45,418 bases of DNA, taken from contig JAIKYZ010000124.1 of NCBI GenBank assembly GCA_024682655.1, positions 1 to 45,418 of the forward strand, given 5' to 3'. Both the position numbers and the translations under genes were made by a program. The notes below the pieces were generated by a model. The model saw only the letters and a program-made list of their open reading frames with translations, ran no database searches and had not been told where the DNA came from. This stretch comes from Treponema sp. GTDB lineage: Bacteria; Spirochaetota; Spirochaetia; Treponematales; Treponemataceae. Shown here piece after piece: positions 1 to 7,864 of the stretch (position 1 is its first letter; each line of letters opens with the position of its first letter).

Positions 1-39
1 TAATAAATTATTTATTTTTAAATTTTCGACATTTTAGTA

Positions 40-68
40 TTGACACTTTTTTTTATAAAATATATATT
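40..68 (+). promoter_or_regulatory. sigma-70 promoter for tRNA-Lys
   Basis: The -35 TTGACA (40-45) and -10 TATATT (63-68) are separated by exactly 17 bp, giving a start near 75. A short hairpin follows (CATTCG at 76-81 pairing with CGAATG at 86-91) just before the tRNA, possibly in the 5' leader that is removed during processing. The consensus match is strong; activity is inferred. Confidence 0.75.
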
Positions 69-93
69 AATTAAGCATTCGCAAACGAATGAT

Positions 94-166
94 GGGCTAC
101 TAGCTCAGTAGGTAGAGCAACGCCCTTTTAAGGCGTGGGTCACTGGTTCGAATCCAGTGTAGCTCA
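94..166 (+). tRNA. tRNA-Lys (anticodon TTT)
   Basis: This is a complete 73-nt cloverleaf without an encoded CCA. The acceptor arms GGGCTAC and GTAGCTC pair (one G-U), the discriminator base is A, the anticodon stem ACGCC/GGCGT encloses the loop CTTTTAA with anticodon TTT, and the T arm carries GGTTCGAATCC. It stands alone between its own promoter and terminator. Confidence 0.96.
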
Positions 167-170
167 AAAA

Positions 171-203
171 AAGACTTCTGATAATTCAGAAGTCTTTTTT
201 TTT
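171..203 (+). terminator. intrinsic terminator after tRNA-Lys
   Basis: A perfect 10-bp stem (AAGACTTCTG at 171-180, CAGAAGTCTT at 187-196) with a 6-nt loop is followed by an uninterrupted T run to 203. It ends the tRNA transcript and insulates the metalloregulator gene downstream. Confidence 0.92.
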
Positions 204-291
204 GCCTTTTGACCTTACTTTTTTACCATATTCGGGTATAATTAAATTATTGTTTTATAAGCAGCAATCTTAATATTTATCGAGGAAAAAT

Positions 292-663
292 ATGCAGATT
301 AAAGAATCAGCTGAAATGTATCTTGAAACAATTTTAGTTTTATCAAAAAAAGGTGACGTACGTTCTATTGATATCGCTCACGAAATGGGATTTTCTCGTC
401 CTTCTGTTAGTGTAACTATTCATAATCTTGAAAATGAAAATTATGTAAAAATTGATGAAGATGGAAAAATTTCTCTTTTGCCTAAAGGTCTTGAGATTGC
501 AGAACGCATTTGGGAAAGACATACTGTATTAACTGACTTATTTATAAAAATTGGAGTTAGCCCAGAAACCGCAGCAGAAGATGCCTGTAAAATCGAACAT
601 GATTTAAGCATTGAAACTTTTGACTGTATAAAGAATGCTATAAAAAATTCAACCCGACTTTAA
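292..663 (+). CDS. DtxR/MntR-family metal-dependent transcriptional regulator
   Basis: The 123-residue protein has an N-terminal winged helix (about 1-65; SRPSVSVTIHNLE is the recognition region) and the DtxR-type dimerisation/metal-binding domain (about 66-123). The C-terminal SH3-like domain of DtxR is absent, so the length is MntR-like. Candidate ligands are M9, H77, C99, E102 and H103. The Met/Cys/Glu/His set matches the DtxR/IdeR iron site (M10, C102, E105, H106) rather than the Asp/Glu site of Bacillus MntR, so an iron-type sensor is inferred. The start has an SD (GAGGA) and a TATAAT at 237-242 upstream. The gene is tightly linked to a PAP2 phosphatase, not to a metal transporter, so its targets are unknown. 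Confidence 0.87.
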   Translation: MQIKESAEMYLETILVLSKKGDVRSIDIAHEMGFSRPSVSVTIHNLENENYVKIDEDGKISLLPKGLEIAERIWERHTVLTDLFIKIGVSPETAAEDACKIEHDLSIETFDCIKNAIKNSTRL

Positions 664-664
664 A

Positions 665-1546
665 ATGAAAAATCTAAGTGCCTTTATACTTATCCTAAGC
701 TTTATTATTCTTCCTTCTTTTTCAGAAGAATCACAGGATTCAAAAAATTCAAATTCTACAGTATTAGAAGATTCCTCTGAAAAAGAAATCAAAAAAAATC
801 AGTCTTCTTCACTTAAACTTTTTTCACTCTCCCCTCTTACCGACAGCCTTTTAATTGCAGGGGGAATTGGATTAAACACAACAAATATAATTTTAGAAAA
901 AGTCTGCCATTACAATTCCATTACTACAGACCAATATGATTTTTCTTACGAAAAGATTCCAACTTTTGATCAATTATTCATGACTGATTATTCAAAGGGG
1001 CTGAATTACACCGCCTACGGAACACTTTTTTGCGTGGGAATTTCCCCTTTGATTTTTATTTCACAGCCTAAATCAGACTGGCTTCCAATTGCTGTAATGT
1101 ACGGAGAAAGTCTTTTATGGGCCAACGGATTTAAAGAGCTGGGTAAGATTCTTGTAAACAGGGCCCGCCCTTATATGTACTTTGACAATTACCCCCAGGA
1201 CAAGGTAGATGACGGAGACTGGGCTAAATCCTGGCCTTCTGGACATACAACAATGGCTTTTACCTCTGCAATGTTTACAAGTTATCTTTTTTGCCAGTAC
1301 AATCCAGATTCTAAATACAAAATCCCTGTAATCGCCGGAACTTTTTCTCTGGCAACAGCAACAGGCATTTTAAGAATGTGCAGTGGAAATCATTTTTATT
1401 CTGATGTAATTTCTGGAATGGTTATAGGAAGTGTAAGTGGCTTTGTAGTTCCAATGCTACACAGTCTTTTTTACAAATATCAAAAAAAATCAAACACAAA
1501 TATCAGTCTTTCGCCAAATGGTTTTTACCTTACCATTGCTTTTTAA
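665..1546 (+). CDS. PAP2-family membrane phosphatase
   Basis: This 293-residue protein begins with a signal peptide (LILSFIILPSFS) and a Ser/Asn/Lys-rich linker, followed by a membrane PAP2 core. All three phosphatase signatures are present: KxxxxxxRP (KILVNRARP), PSGH (SWPSGHTTMAF) and RxxxxxHxxxD (RMCSGNHFYSD) with the catalytic His. It probably dephosphorylates a lipid phosphate such as phosphatidate or undecaprenyl pyrophosphate at the outer face of the inner membrane; the substrate cannot be read from sequence. The start lies 1 bp after the regulator stop, indicating translational coupling. Its 3' end overlaps the convergent EAL gene by 17 bp. Confidence 0.87.
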   Translation: MKNLSAFILILSFIILPSFSEESQDSKNSNSTVLEDSSEKEIKKNQSSSLKLFSLSPLTDSLLIAGGIGLNTTNIILEKVCHYNSITTDQYDFSYEKIPTFDQLFMTDYSKGLNYTAYGTLFCVGISPLIFISQPKSDWLPIAVMYGESLLWANGFKELGKILVNRARPYMYFDNYPQDKVDDGDWAKSWPSGHTTMAFTSAMFTSYLFCQYNPDSKYKIPVIAGTFSLATATGILRMCSGNHFYSDVISGMVIGSVSGFVVPMLHSLFYKYQKKSNTNISLSPNGFYLTIAF

Positions 1547-3467
1547 GTATTGGTAAAAATTCATTAAAAGGACAAGGTTTAGAATAATAATAGCCCTGAA
1601 GATAATCACAACCTAAGTCTAAAAGCCAGTCTGCCATTTCTTTTGTTTCTACACCTTCTGCAAGAATTGTCATTCCAAGTTTTTTAATCATATCTATTGT
1701 ACATTTTAATGCAGTCTCGGATCTTTTCTCTTTAAATGCAGACCATACAATATATTTATCTATTTTAATCATACTAAAAGGTATATTTAACATATAACTC
1801 ATATTTGAATATCCCGAACCATAATCATCAAGAGAAAATTCAAAGCCTGCTTCAACCAATTTCTTTATATTTTTTTCCATTACCTCCGGAGTATGAGCCA
1901 GGGCAGTTTCTGTAATTTCAAGATTTATAACATCATTTGGAACATTAAATATTGTCTGAATACCAATTATCTGATCAGCAAGAATTTCCTGCATACACTG
2001 AGCAACCGAAAGATTAATATCAATCTTCTTTACCCCTGCTTCTTCCAGGTCAATATGGGCCAAATCACTAAAAACTGTTTCCAGTACAAATTCACCAATT
2101 CTAAGAACCGTTCCATTTTTTTCGGCAATTGGAATAAAATCTTCTGGCGAAATAAATTTACCGTCATCTCCACGCAATCTTATAAGAGCTTCTCCACCAA
2201 TTACTCTTTTGTCTGCGGCAGAATAAATGGGCTGATAATAAACTTCATATCTGCGTTCGCTCAAACCTTTTCTAACCGCATGTTCAATTCTTATAATTTC
2301 GTGGCGGTAATGCAAATCAATTTTATCAGCAAAAACAACCGGTTCTGTATAACGTTCACTAGAAAAAACTGTGTTGATAATATCAAAATATTCTTCCGGA
2401 GTTTTAGCATCTTTAGGAAATTTTACAACACAAATCTGAGTATAAAGTTTGATTTTTATATCATTAAAAGTCCACAGCCTGTTAAAAGCCACATTTAAAT
2501 TATTAATGATTAAATTAATATCTTTTGCCTTTGAATTTTTTACCAGAACAGAAAATTTTCCCTGCCCAATATAAAAAACTCTTCTATAAGAATACTGCCT
2601 GCTTAAAGAATCACCAACCATTTTTAATAATTCATTAAAATCAGAAAGACCGTAAGTATTAATAAGAAAATCAATATCCTTTATTGAAATAGAAACTGTA
2701 GAAATCTTTTCATCAGATTTTCTAATTTCATTAAAATACTTTATAAAGGCTGTCTGATTATACAAACCAGTAATAGAATCCAGAACTTTTTCAGGTTTTT
2801 GAATAAAGAAGAGAAAGGTCAGACTTGTAAGAGAGGTAATAAAACAAGTCACCAGTAAGGATGGAAAGAAATACTGAATGGCGACTGATAATAAAACCGC
2901 AAAAATAAAATAAGCAACAAGCCCTTTATTTTCTCCAGAGATTCTTTTACGAAAGATAAAAAGCATAGAAACAATACTTACCATATAAAGGATAGTAACG
3001 ACATATATCAGGATAAAAGAAATGTTACCCCTGTGATAAATATTATTTGAATCTAAATAAAAAATTGCCTTATCTGTGTGCTGAAGTAAAGGTGTAAGCA
3101 ATAAAAGAATTACTTCAAATATATATGGCAGTAAAAAACAAATAGTCAGAATTCTTTTTTTTGCAGTAAAATTTGACCAGAAATCGGCTAGAGATAAAGT
3201 ATATAGAGAGAAAAATACACCAAAAGAAGTTGTACCCATCAAGAAAAGACAATTTAAAGAATAGGCTAAAAATCTTGAAGAATAGGTATTTTTCATATCA
3301 TGATGGGAAGTAACAATTTCTAAAAGTGTTGTGATAAGTAAAACAAAAACAAAAGAGATATAGATTCTATTTTGACGAATTGGAAGAAATCTTCGGCAGT
3401 AAAAGAAAATTATGATGAGGATATTTATAAATACGGCTGAAATATCAAAATATAAGTTATACTGCAA
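1530..3467 (-). CDS. membrane EAL-domain c-di-GMP phosphodiesterase with degenerate GGDEF
   Basis: The 645-residue protein has about seven N-terminal hydrophobic segments (1-220), a degenerate GGDEF domain (about 230-375, signature replaced by GQGKF) and a C-terminal EAL domain (about 390-645). The EAL motifs look catalytically complete: EALIRL, NLSVAQ, LEITETA, DDYGSGYS, IKIDK, EGVET and the LQGYYYSKP end. It should hydrolyse c-di-GMP in the cytoplasm in response to a membrane-sensed signal, with the GGDEF part perhaps binding GTP as a regulator. The start is TTG, supported by AGAGGG 5 bp upstream; an overlapping ATG is out of frame. The gene is divergent from a GGDEF-variant gene. Confidence 0.9.
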   Translation of the reverse strand: MQYNLYFDISAVFINILIIIFFYCRRFLPIRQNRIYISFVFVLLITTLLEIVTSHHDMKNTYSSRFLAYSLNCLFLMGTTSFGVFFSLYTLSLADFWSNFTAKKRILTICFLLPYIFEVILLLLTPLLQHTDKAIFYLDSNNIYHRGNISFILIYVVTILYMVSIVSMLFIFRKRISGENKGLVAYFIFAVLLSVAIQYFFPSLLVTCFITSLTSLTFLFFIQKPEKVLDSITGLYNQTAFIKYFNEIRKSDEKISTVSISIKDIDFLINTYGLSDFNELLKMVGDSLSRQYSYRRVFYIGQGKFSVLVKNSKAKDINLIINNLNVAFNRLWTFNDIKIKLYTQICVVKFPKDAKTPEEYFDIINTVFSSERYTEPVVFADKIDLHYRHEIIRIEHAVRKGLSERRYEVYYQPIYSAADKRVIGGEALIRLRGDDGKFISPEDFIPIAEKNGTVLRIGEFVLETVFSDLAHIDLEEAGVKKIDINLSVAQCMQEILADQIIGIQTIFNVPNDVINLEITETALAHTPEVMEKNIKKLVEAGFEFSLDDYGSGYSNMSYMLNIPFSMIKIDKYIVWSAFKEKRSETALKCTIDMIKKLGMTILAEGVETKEMADWLLDLGCDYLQGYYYSKPCPFNEFLPILKKQW

Positions 3468-3488
3468 TACATCCCTCTCTTTGCGTTA

Positions 3489-3517
3489 ATTGTACAAGCC
3501 TTTAATTTTAGTGTCAA
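3489..3517 (-). promoter_or_regulatory. sigma-70 promoter of the EAL gene
   Basis: On the minus strand TTGACA (3517-3512) and TACAAT (3494-3489) are spaced by 17 bp, giving a start near 3482 and a leader of about 15 nt that contains the SD. A TATAAT on the plus strand at 3543-3548 serves the divergent GGDEF gene, so about 90 bp control both directions. Confidence 0.72.
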
Positions 3518-3560
3518 ATTTCATTTGTCTAAGTAAGGCTTTTATAATAAAATCAAGGGT

Positions 3561-4865
3561 ATGAGAAGTTGTAATAAAATTTTTAAACCACTAGAGATTT
3601 ATCAGGCACTTACAGAGCGTTACGAGGCTATCTATATTCTGGATATAGATAAAAATCTTGCTTATATTATAAAATCCTCTCAAGATTTAAAATCACTTCA
3701 TGACCCAAAAGAAGCTACTTTTGAATGGGATGAAACAATTAAAAAATTCAACGAAAGACTTGTAAAATCCAACTGCCAGCTAGTTGTAGAAAATTTTTAT
3801 TCTCGAGAAAACTTAAAAAAGACTTTTTCAAACAAGTTAGACAAAAGAGAAGTTGCAATTGAACTGTGTTCTGGAAAATGGGAAAAGATAATAATTCAAC
3901 CTTATTTAATAAAAAATAATATTACTAAACAGGTTTTAATTACCGTCCTTGATTTTACTCTACCAAAAAGACAAATAGAAAACGTTATTAACTCTGCCCA
4001 GCGTTCTATGGAAAAATACTACAGATTGTTTATTGACACGGTTGATAATCTTTATGGGCCAATCATTAAATTTAATCTGGAAAGTGGAAGCGGTTCTTCA
4101 ATCACAGTCCAGGATGAAAATATCATTGAAGTTCCAACCAAAAACTGGGATTCTTTATATAAACAGCTTTTCCTTGATATTCATCCGGAAGATAAAGATG
4201 TAATAACCCAGGCTTCTTCTATGGATAAGCTTATGGAATTAAAACCGGGCGAAAAATTATTTTACACCTATCGTTCAAACAGAGAAAATCCAGATGTTTA
4301 CCGATGGTACACAACAACAATTAAAATGACAAGTGAATTAGGCGATGCAACAGCTTATACTCAAGATATTACAGACAACCTTCAGGAAAGAAAAAGACTT
4401 ATTGATAAAAGTGAACATGATGTACTTACTTATCTTTTCAATAAAGAAAAACTTGATCAGATGATTAAACTTGAGTACATAAATCTTTCTTCTTGTGGAA
4501 TTATCTACTTTGACATTAAAGGCCTTGATGTAATAAATAAAGCTTATTCCTATGAGCATGGTGATAAGATTATGAAACTTGTTGCTTCAAGTATTTATTC
4601 TGTTACTAATAAAGACATAAATGCTTATCGCTACGGTGAAGATGAATTTATTTTAATAGCCAGAAATATCAGTAAAGATGATATGGACATTCTCTTCTCT
4701 CTTTGGAAAATGAGGCTGGACAATTTACTAAAAGATTCTGATATTAAATGTAATGTTGACACTGGTCGAGTTTGGGTTGCCGCTAAAGATGGTAAAATTA
4801 ACATCAAAGAGTTGATTAATCACGCGGATAAAAACCTTTACGAAGAAAAGCAGAAAAAACACTAA
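3561..4865 (+). CDS. GGDEF-domain protein with GEDEF signature
   Basis: The 434-residue soluble protein has an N-terminal region of about 270 residues that resembles one or two PAS-like sensor modules (including the segment with YRWYTTTIKM and AYTQDITD), followed by a GGDEF domain (about 280-434) entered through a short helical linker. The active-site signature reads RYGEDEF, so the second glycine of GGDEF is Glu, which may weaken or abolish cyclase activity. No clear RxxD inhibitory site is visible. A TATAAT at 3543-3548 lies 12 bp before the ATG, so the leader is only about 6 nt and carries AAGGG. It may be a weak cyclase or a GTP/c-di-GMP sensor. Confidence 0.82.
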   Translation: MRSCNKIFKPLEIYQALTERYEAIYILDIDKNLAYIIKSSQDLKSLHDPKEATFEWDETIKKFNERLVKSNCQLVVENFYSRENLKKTFSNKLDKREVAIELCSGKWEKIIIQPYLIKNNITKQVLITVLDFTLPKRQIENVINSAQRSMEKYYRLFIDTVDNLYGPIIKFNLESGSGSSITVQDENIIEVPTKNWDSLYKQLFLDIHPEDKDVITQASSMDKLMELKPGEKLFYTYRSNRENPDVYRWYTTTIKMTSELGDATAYTQDITDNLQERKRLIDKSEHDVLTYLFNKEKLDQMIKLEYINLSSCGIIYFDIKGLDVINKAYSYEHGDKIMKLVASSIYSVTNKDINAYRYGEDEFILIARNISKDDMDILFSLWKMRLDNLLKDSDIKCNVDTGRVWVAAKDGKINIKELINHADKNLYEEKQKKH

Positions 4866-4893
4866 TATAGTAAATAATAAATTTTAAATGTAA

Positions 4894-4922
4894 TTGACAT
4901 TATATTGGATTTATTATTTAAT
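4894..4922 (+). promoter_or_regulatory. sigma-70 promoter of the zinc-uptake operon
   Basis: TTGACA (4894-4899) and TTTAAT (4917-4922) are spaced by exactly 17 bp. Transcription would begin near 4929. This rules out a start codon at the upstream in-frame TTG (4905), which lies inside the promoter. Confidence 0.82.
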
Positions 4923-4949
4923 CAATTTGCAACTGAGTCGCAAATTGAT
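4921..4949. promoter_or_regulatory. 29-bp palindromic operator at the start site of the zinc operon
   Basis: Perfect 10-bp arms ATCAATTTGC (4921-4930) and GCAAATTGAT (4940-4949) flank a 9-bp centre that is itself palindromic apart from one pair (4931/4939). The element starts inside the -10 box, covers the predicted start site and ends directly before the ATG of the Fur/Zur gene. Its placement suggests repression by steric block, most simply autoregulation by the Zur-like protein. The sequence is not a textbook Fur or Zur box. Confidence 0.75.
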
Positions 4950-5354
4950 ATGGTTTATTCAACAGAACAAAGGAATATTTTACTAACATTTCTAAAAGAA
5001 CACTCTGATAAAGTATTTTCTGTAAATCAGATTGAAAAGGCCTTGTCTTCGCAAAATATTAGTCGCAGCGCCCTTTACCGAAATCTTGCTGAGCTGGAAA
5101 AATTAAAAAAGGTAAAGCGCTCTAATAAGATTGGTTCAAGAGAAGCTTTCTTTCAATACTATGATAATTTAGAGTGTTTAAATCATATTCATCTTTCTTG
5201 TACTAAATGTGGAAGAATTTTCCATATGACAAATGATTTAGCAGAAACTTTGATTGAAAATCTTGAAAATCAGGATGGTTTTATAATCAATAAAAGAGAG
5301 ACAACTCTCTATGGCACCTGTAAAGAATGCTCTAAAAAACAAGAAAATCAATAA
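4950..5354 (+). CDS. zur: Fur-family regulator, probable zinc uptake repressor (Zur-like)
   Basis: The 134-residue protein has a winged-helix DNA-binding domain (about 1-75, recognition helix SRSALYRNLAEL) and a Fur dimerisation domain. C84/C87 (CTKC) and C124/C127 (CKEC) form the usual structural zinc site, and NHIHLSC supplies H79 and H81 for the regulatory site. It heads an operon with znuA, znuC, znuB and a lipoprotein, so zinc-dependent repression of uptake is the natural role; a manganese or iron role is not excluded. The ATG was chosen because the longer TTG form (4905) begins upstream of the predicted transcription start. No SD is present; the leader is essentially the operator. Confidence 0.88.
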   Translation: MVYSTEQRNILLTFLKEHSDKVFSVNQIEKALSSQNISRSALYRNLAELEKLKKVKRSNKIGSREAFFQYYDNLECLNHIHLSCTKCGRIFHMTNDLAETLIENLENQDGFIINKRETTLYGTCKECSKKQENQ

Positions 5355-5366
5355 ACAGAGGACACA

Positions 5367-6353
5367 ATGAAAATCTTCAAACATTCAATTTTTATAAGTC
5401 TATTATGTCTTTCACTTTTTTGTAGCTCCTGCAAGGCAAAACAGATAGATCTTTCGGGTAAATTCAAGATTGTAACAACAATTTTCCCACTTTTTGAATG
5501 GACCCACAATCTTTCCTATGCAGACAATAACACAGCAGATAATAAGATTTTAACTTTACTTGTAAAAAACGGTATTGATTTACACAGTTACCAGCCATCT
5601 GTTGCCGAAATCAGTCAGATTTCAAATGCCGATCTTTTTATTTATGTTGGCGGTGAATCAGACTACTGGGTAAAAAATGCTTTAAGTCAGGCAAGCAATA
5701 AAAATATGATTGTTATAAATCTTATGGACGTCTTAAAAGATCATCTAAAGGAAGAAGAATCTTTTATTGGAGATTCCCAGGAAGGGGAAGAGGAATGCGA
5801 AATTGAAGAGGAAATGGAATACGACGAGCACGTATGGCTTTCTGTAAAAAATGCTAAGATTTGTGTTCAGGCAATTTCACAGGCTTTAATAAGCGCCGAC
5901 CCCCAAAATAAAGAATTATATAATAGAAGACTTGCAGATTATATGAATAAACTTAACGCCCTGGATTTAAGTTTTGAAAAAGACCTTAAAGCCATGCCAA
6001 AAGATACCCTTATAGTTTGCGACCGTTTTCCATTTAAATATCTTTTTGATGATTACGGAATTAAATATTATGCTGCATTTAAGGGCTGTTCTGCAGAAAC
6101 CGAAGCAAGTTTTGAAACTGTTTCTTTCCTTTCAAATAAAGTTTCGGAAATTGATGCAAAGGCCGTTTTAGTTACCGAAAGTTCAGATAAAAAACTGGCT
6201 AAGACAATTATTTATAACTCTGAAAATAAATTTGCAGATATTTACGTTATTGATTCTCTTCAAAGTACAAGTTTAAGAGAAGCTTTTAATGGAAAAACTT
6301 ATCTTGCAAGTATGTATGCAAACTTAACAAATATTAAGAAGGCTTTGGAATAA
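5367..6353 (+). CDS. znuA: zinc ABC transporter substrate-binding lipoprotein (ZnuA-like)
   Basis: This 328-residue ZnuA/TroA-type binding protein carries a relaxed lipobox with lipidated Cys at C22. Family metal ligands H73 (in DLHSYQP) and H155 (in DEHVWLS) are present, but the third His is missing: the segment reads CDRFPFKYLFDDYG. The following GCSAETEAS (C241, E244, E246) is a motif I recall from Clostridia-type homologues and may supply ligands. The flexible loop, His-rich in many ZnuA proteins, is strongly acidic here (about 128-154). It delivers metal to ZnuBC. It begins 12 bp after the regulator stop and ends overlapping znuC by 1 bp (TAATG). Confidence 0.88.
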   Translation: MKIFKHSIFISLLCLSLFCSSCKAKQIDLSGKFKIVTTIFPLFEWTHNLSYADNNTADNKILTLLVKNGIDLHSYQPSVAEISQISNADLFIYVGGESDYWVKNALSQASNKNMIVINLMDVLKDHLKEEESFIGDSQEGEEECEIEEEMEYDEHVWLSVKNAKICVQAISQALISADPQNKELYNRRLADYMNKLNALDLSFEKDLKAMPKDTLIVCDRFPFKYLFDDYGIKYYAAFKGCSAETEASFETVSFLSNKVSEIDAKAVLVTESSDKKLAKTIIYNSENKFADIYVIDSLQSTSLREAFNGKTYLASMYANLTNIKKALE

Positions 6354-7033
6354 TGACTTTATTAGATTGTAAAAACCTTTCTGTTGGCTATAACTCTAAA
6401 ACAATTGTGAGTGGATTAAATTTCACTCTGAATGAAGGTGATTATTTATTTATTGTTGGAGAAAATGGCTCTGGAAAATCTACTTTATTAAAAACTCTTT
6501 TAGGCTTATTAAAACCAATTTCAGGAGAAATTATCAAAGGAAAAGATTTTCTTCAATCAGAAATTGGCTACCTGCCTCAGGCAACTGAAATTCAAAGAGA
6601 TTTTCCCGCAAATGTAGGAGAAATTGTAATTTCCGGCTGTCAGGCTCAGGCAAGGTACAGACCTTTTTATTCCCTTAAACATAAAAAACTTGCCGAAGAA
6701 AATATGAAAACAATGGGAATTCTTCACTTAAAAAGAAGGCCTTTTAGAGAACTTTCTGGCGGACAGCAGCAAAGAGTTTTACTGGCAAGAGCCTTATGTG
6801 CAACTCAAAATCTTTTACTGGTAGATGAACCTGTAACTGGACTGGACCCTAATGCCACAGAAGAAATGTATTCTTTAATTCAAACTTTGAATTCAAAGGG
6901 AATTACAATTGTTATGATTTCTCATGATCTGGAAGCAACAAAAATATATCCAAGCCATGTTTTAAACATAGGTAACGAATTATTTTTCGGTAGTAGAGAG
7001 GATTTCCTTAGCTGGAGGGAAAAACAATGTTAG
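6353..7033 (+). CDS. znuC: zinc ABC transporter ATP-binding protein
   Basis: The 226-residue ATPase of an ABC metal importer has Walker A GENGSGKST (36-44), Q-loop (YLPQ), signature LSGGQ (134-138), Walker B LLLVDEP (154-160) and H-loop ISHD. Length and motifs fit ZnuC/TroB. Its start overlaps the znuA stop and its end overlaps znuB by 7 bp, so the three products are translationally coupled and should form one complex at the inner membrane. Confidence 0.94.
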   Translation: MTLLDCKNLSVGYNSKTIVSGLNFTLNEGDYLFIVGENGSGKSTLLKTLLGLLKPISGEIIKGKDFLQSEIGYLPQATEIQRDFPANVGEIVISGCQAQARYRPFYSLKHKKLAEENMKTMGILHLKRRPFRELSGGQQQRVLLARALCATQNLLLVDEPVTGLDPNATEEMYSLIQTLNSKGITIVMISHDLEATKIYPSHVLNIGNELFFGSREDFLSWREKQC

Positions 7034-7863
7034 AAAGTTTACAGACCTATTTTTCTTTTGCTTTTGTAAGATATGCTTTTATTGTTGGAGTTTTAATTGC
7101 AGTTTGTTCTTCACTTTTGGGTGTAACTCTGGTTTTAAAAAGACTTTCTTTTATTGGCGATGGACTTTCCCATGTTGCCTTTGGAGCAATTTCTGTAGCA
7201 ACAGTATTAAATATGACAAATAATATGTTCCTGGTTTTGCCGGTAACAGTTATAAGCGCCATTTTACTTTTAAGAAGAAAAAATGGGGGTAAAAAGATTC
7301 AAGGTGATGCCTTTTTAGCAATGATTAGTGTAGGCGCCATGGCTATTGGTTATTTACTGATGAACGTTTTTAAGACTTCTTCAAACTTAACCGGTGACGT
7401 TTGTTCTACCCTCTTTGGTTCTACTTCGATATTAACCCTAAAAAAAGCAGAAGTCTGGCTTTGTATAGTTCTTTCTCTTATGGTAATTGTATTTTACACT
7501 TTATTCTACAATAAAATATTTGCCGTAACCTTTGATGAAGATTTTGCCCAGGCTGCAGGAACTCCTGTAAATATTTACAACCTTACTATTTCAATTGTAA
7601 CTGCAATAATAATTGTTCTTGCAATGAATCTTGTAGGTTCTCTTTTAATTTCGGCCCTTTTAATATTCCCTGCCCTTTCTGCTATGAGAATTTTCAGAAG
7701 TTTTAAATCGGTTACAATTTTTTCTGTAATTTTTTCTACAGTTTGTTCTACTCTTGGACTTTTGGTTTCTATTTTGGCAGGAACTCCAGTTGGAGCCACA
7801 ATTGTTGCAATAGATATTATTGCTTTCTTACTTTGCTCTATTGCGGGAAAATTCAGGAAATAA
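7027..7863 (+). CDS. znuB: zinc ABC transporter permease
   Basis: This 278-residue ABC-3 family permease has eight to nine predicted membrane helices. Family features include the KRLSFIGDGLSHVAFGAI segment near the N terminus and the coupling region FDEDFAQAAGTPV that contacts the ATPase. It forms the membrane channel for metal imported from ZnuA. It overlaps znuC by 7 bp and is followed 1 bp later by a lipoprotein gene, so the operon continues. Confidence 0.93.
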   Translation: MLESLQTYFSFAFVRYAFIVGVLIAVCSSLLGVTLVLKRLSFIGDGLSHVAFGAISVATVLNMTNNMFLVLPVTVISAILLLRRKNGGKKIQGDAFLAMISVGAMAIGYLLMNVFKTSSNLTGDVCSTLFGSTSILTLKKAEVWLCIVLSLMVIVFYTLFYNKIFAVTFDEDFAQAAGTPVNIYNLTISIVTAIIIVLAMNLVGSLLISALLIFPALSAMRIFRSFKSVTIFSVIFSTVCSTLGLLVSILAGTPVGATIVAIDIIAFLLCSIAGKFRK

Positions 7864-7864
7864 T

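Noticed and set aside
1893..2498. Plus-strand open frame of 201 codons inside the EAL gene
   Set aside because: It is antisense to conserved EAL and GGDEF coding sequence, with Phe/Asn-rich composition typical of an AT-rich shadow frame.
4905..4949. TTG start adding 15 residues to the Fur/Zur protein
   Set aside because: It lies within a consensus promoter, upstream of the predicted transcription start, and the added residues are encoded by the operator palindrome.
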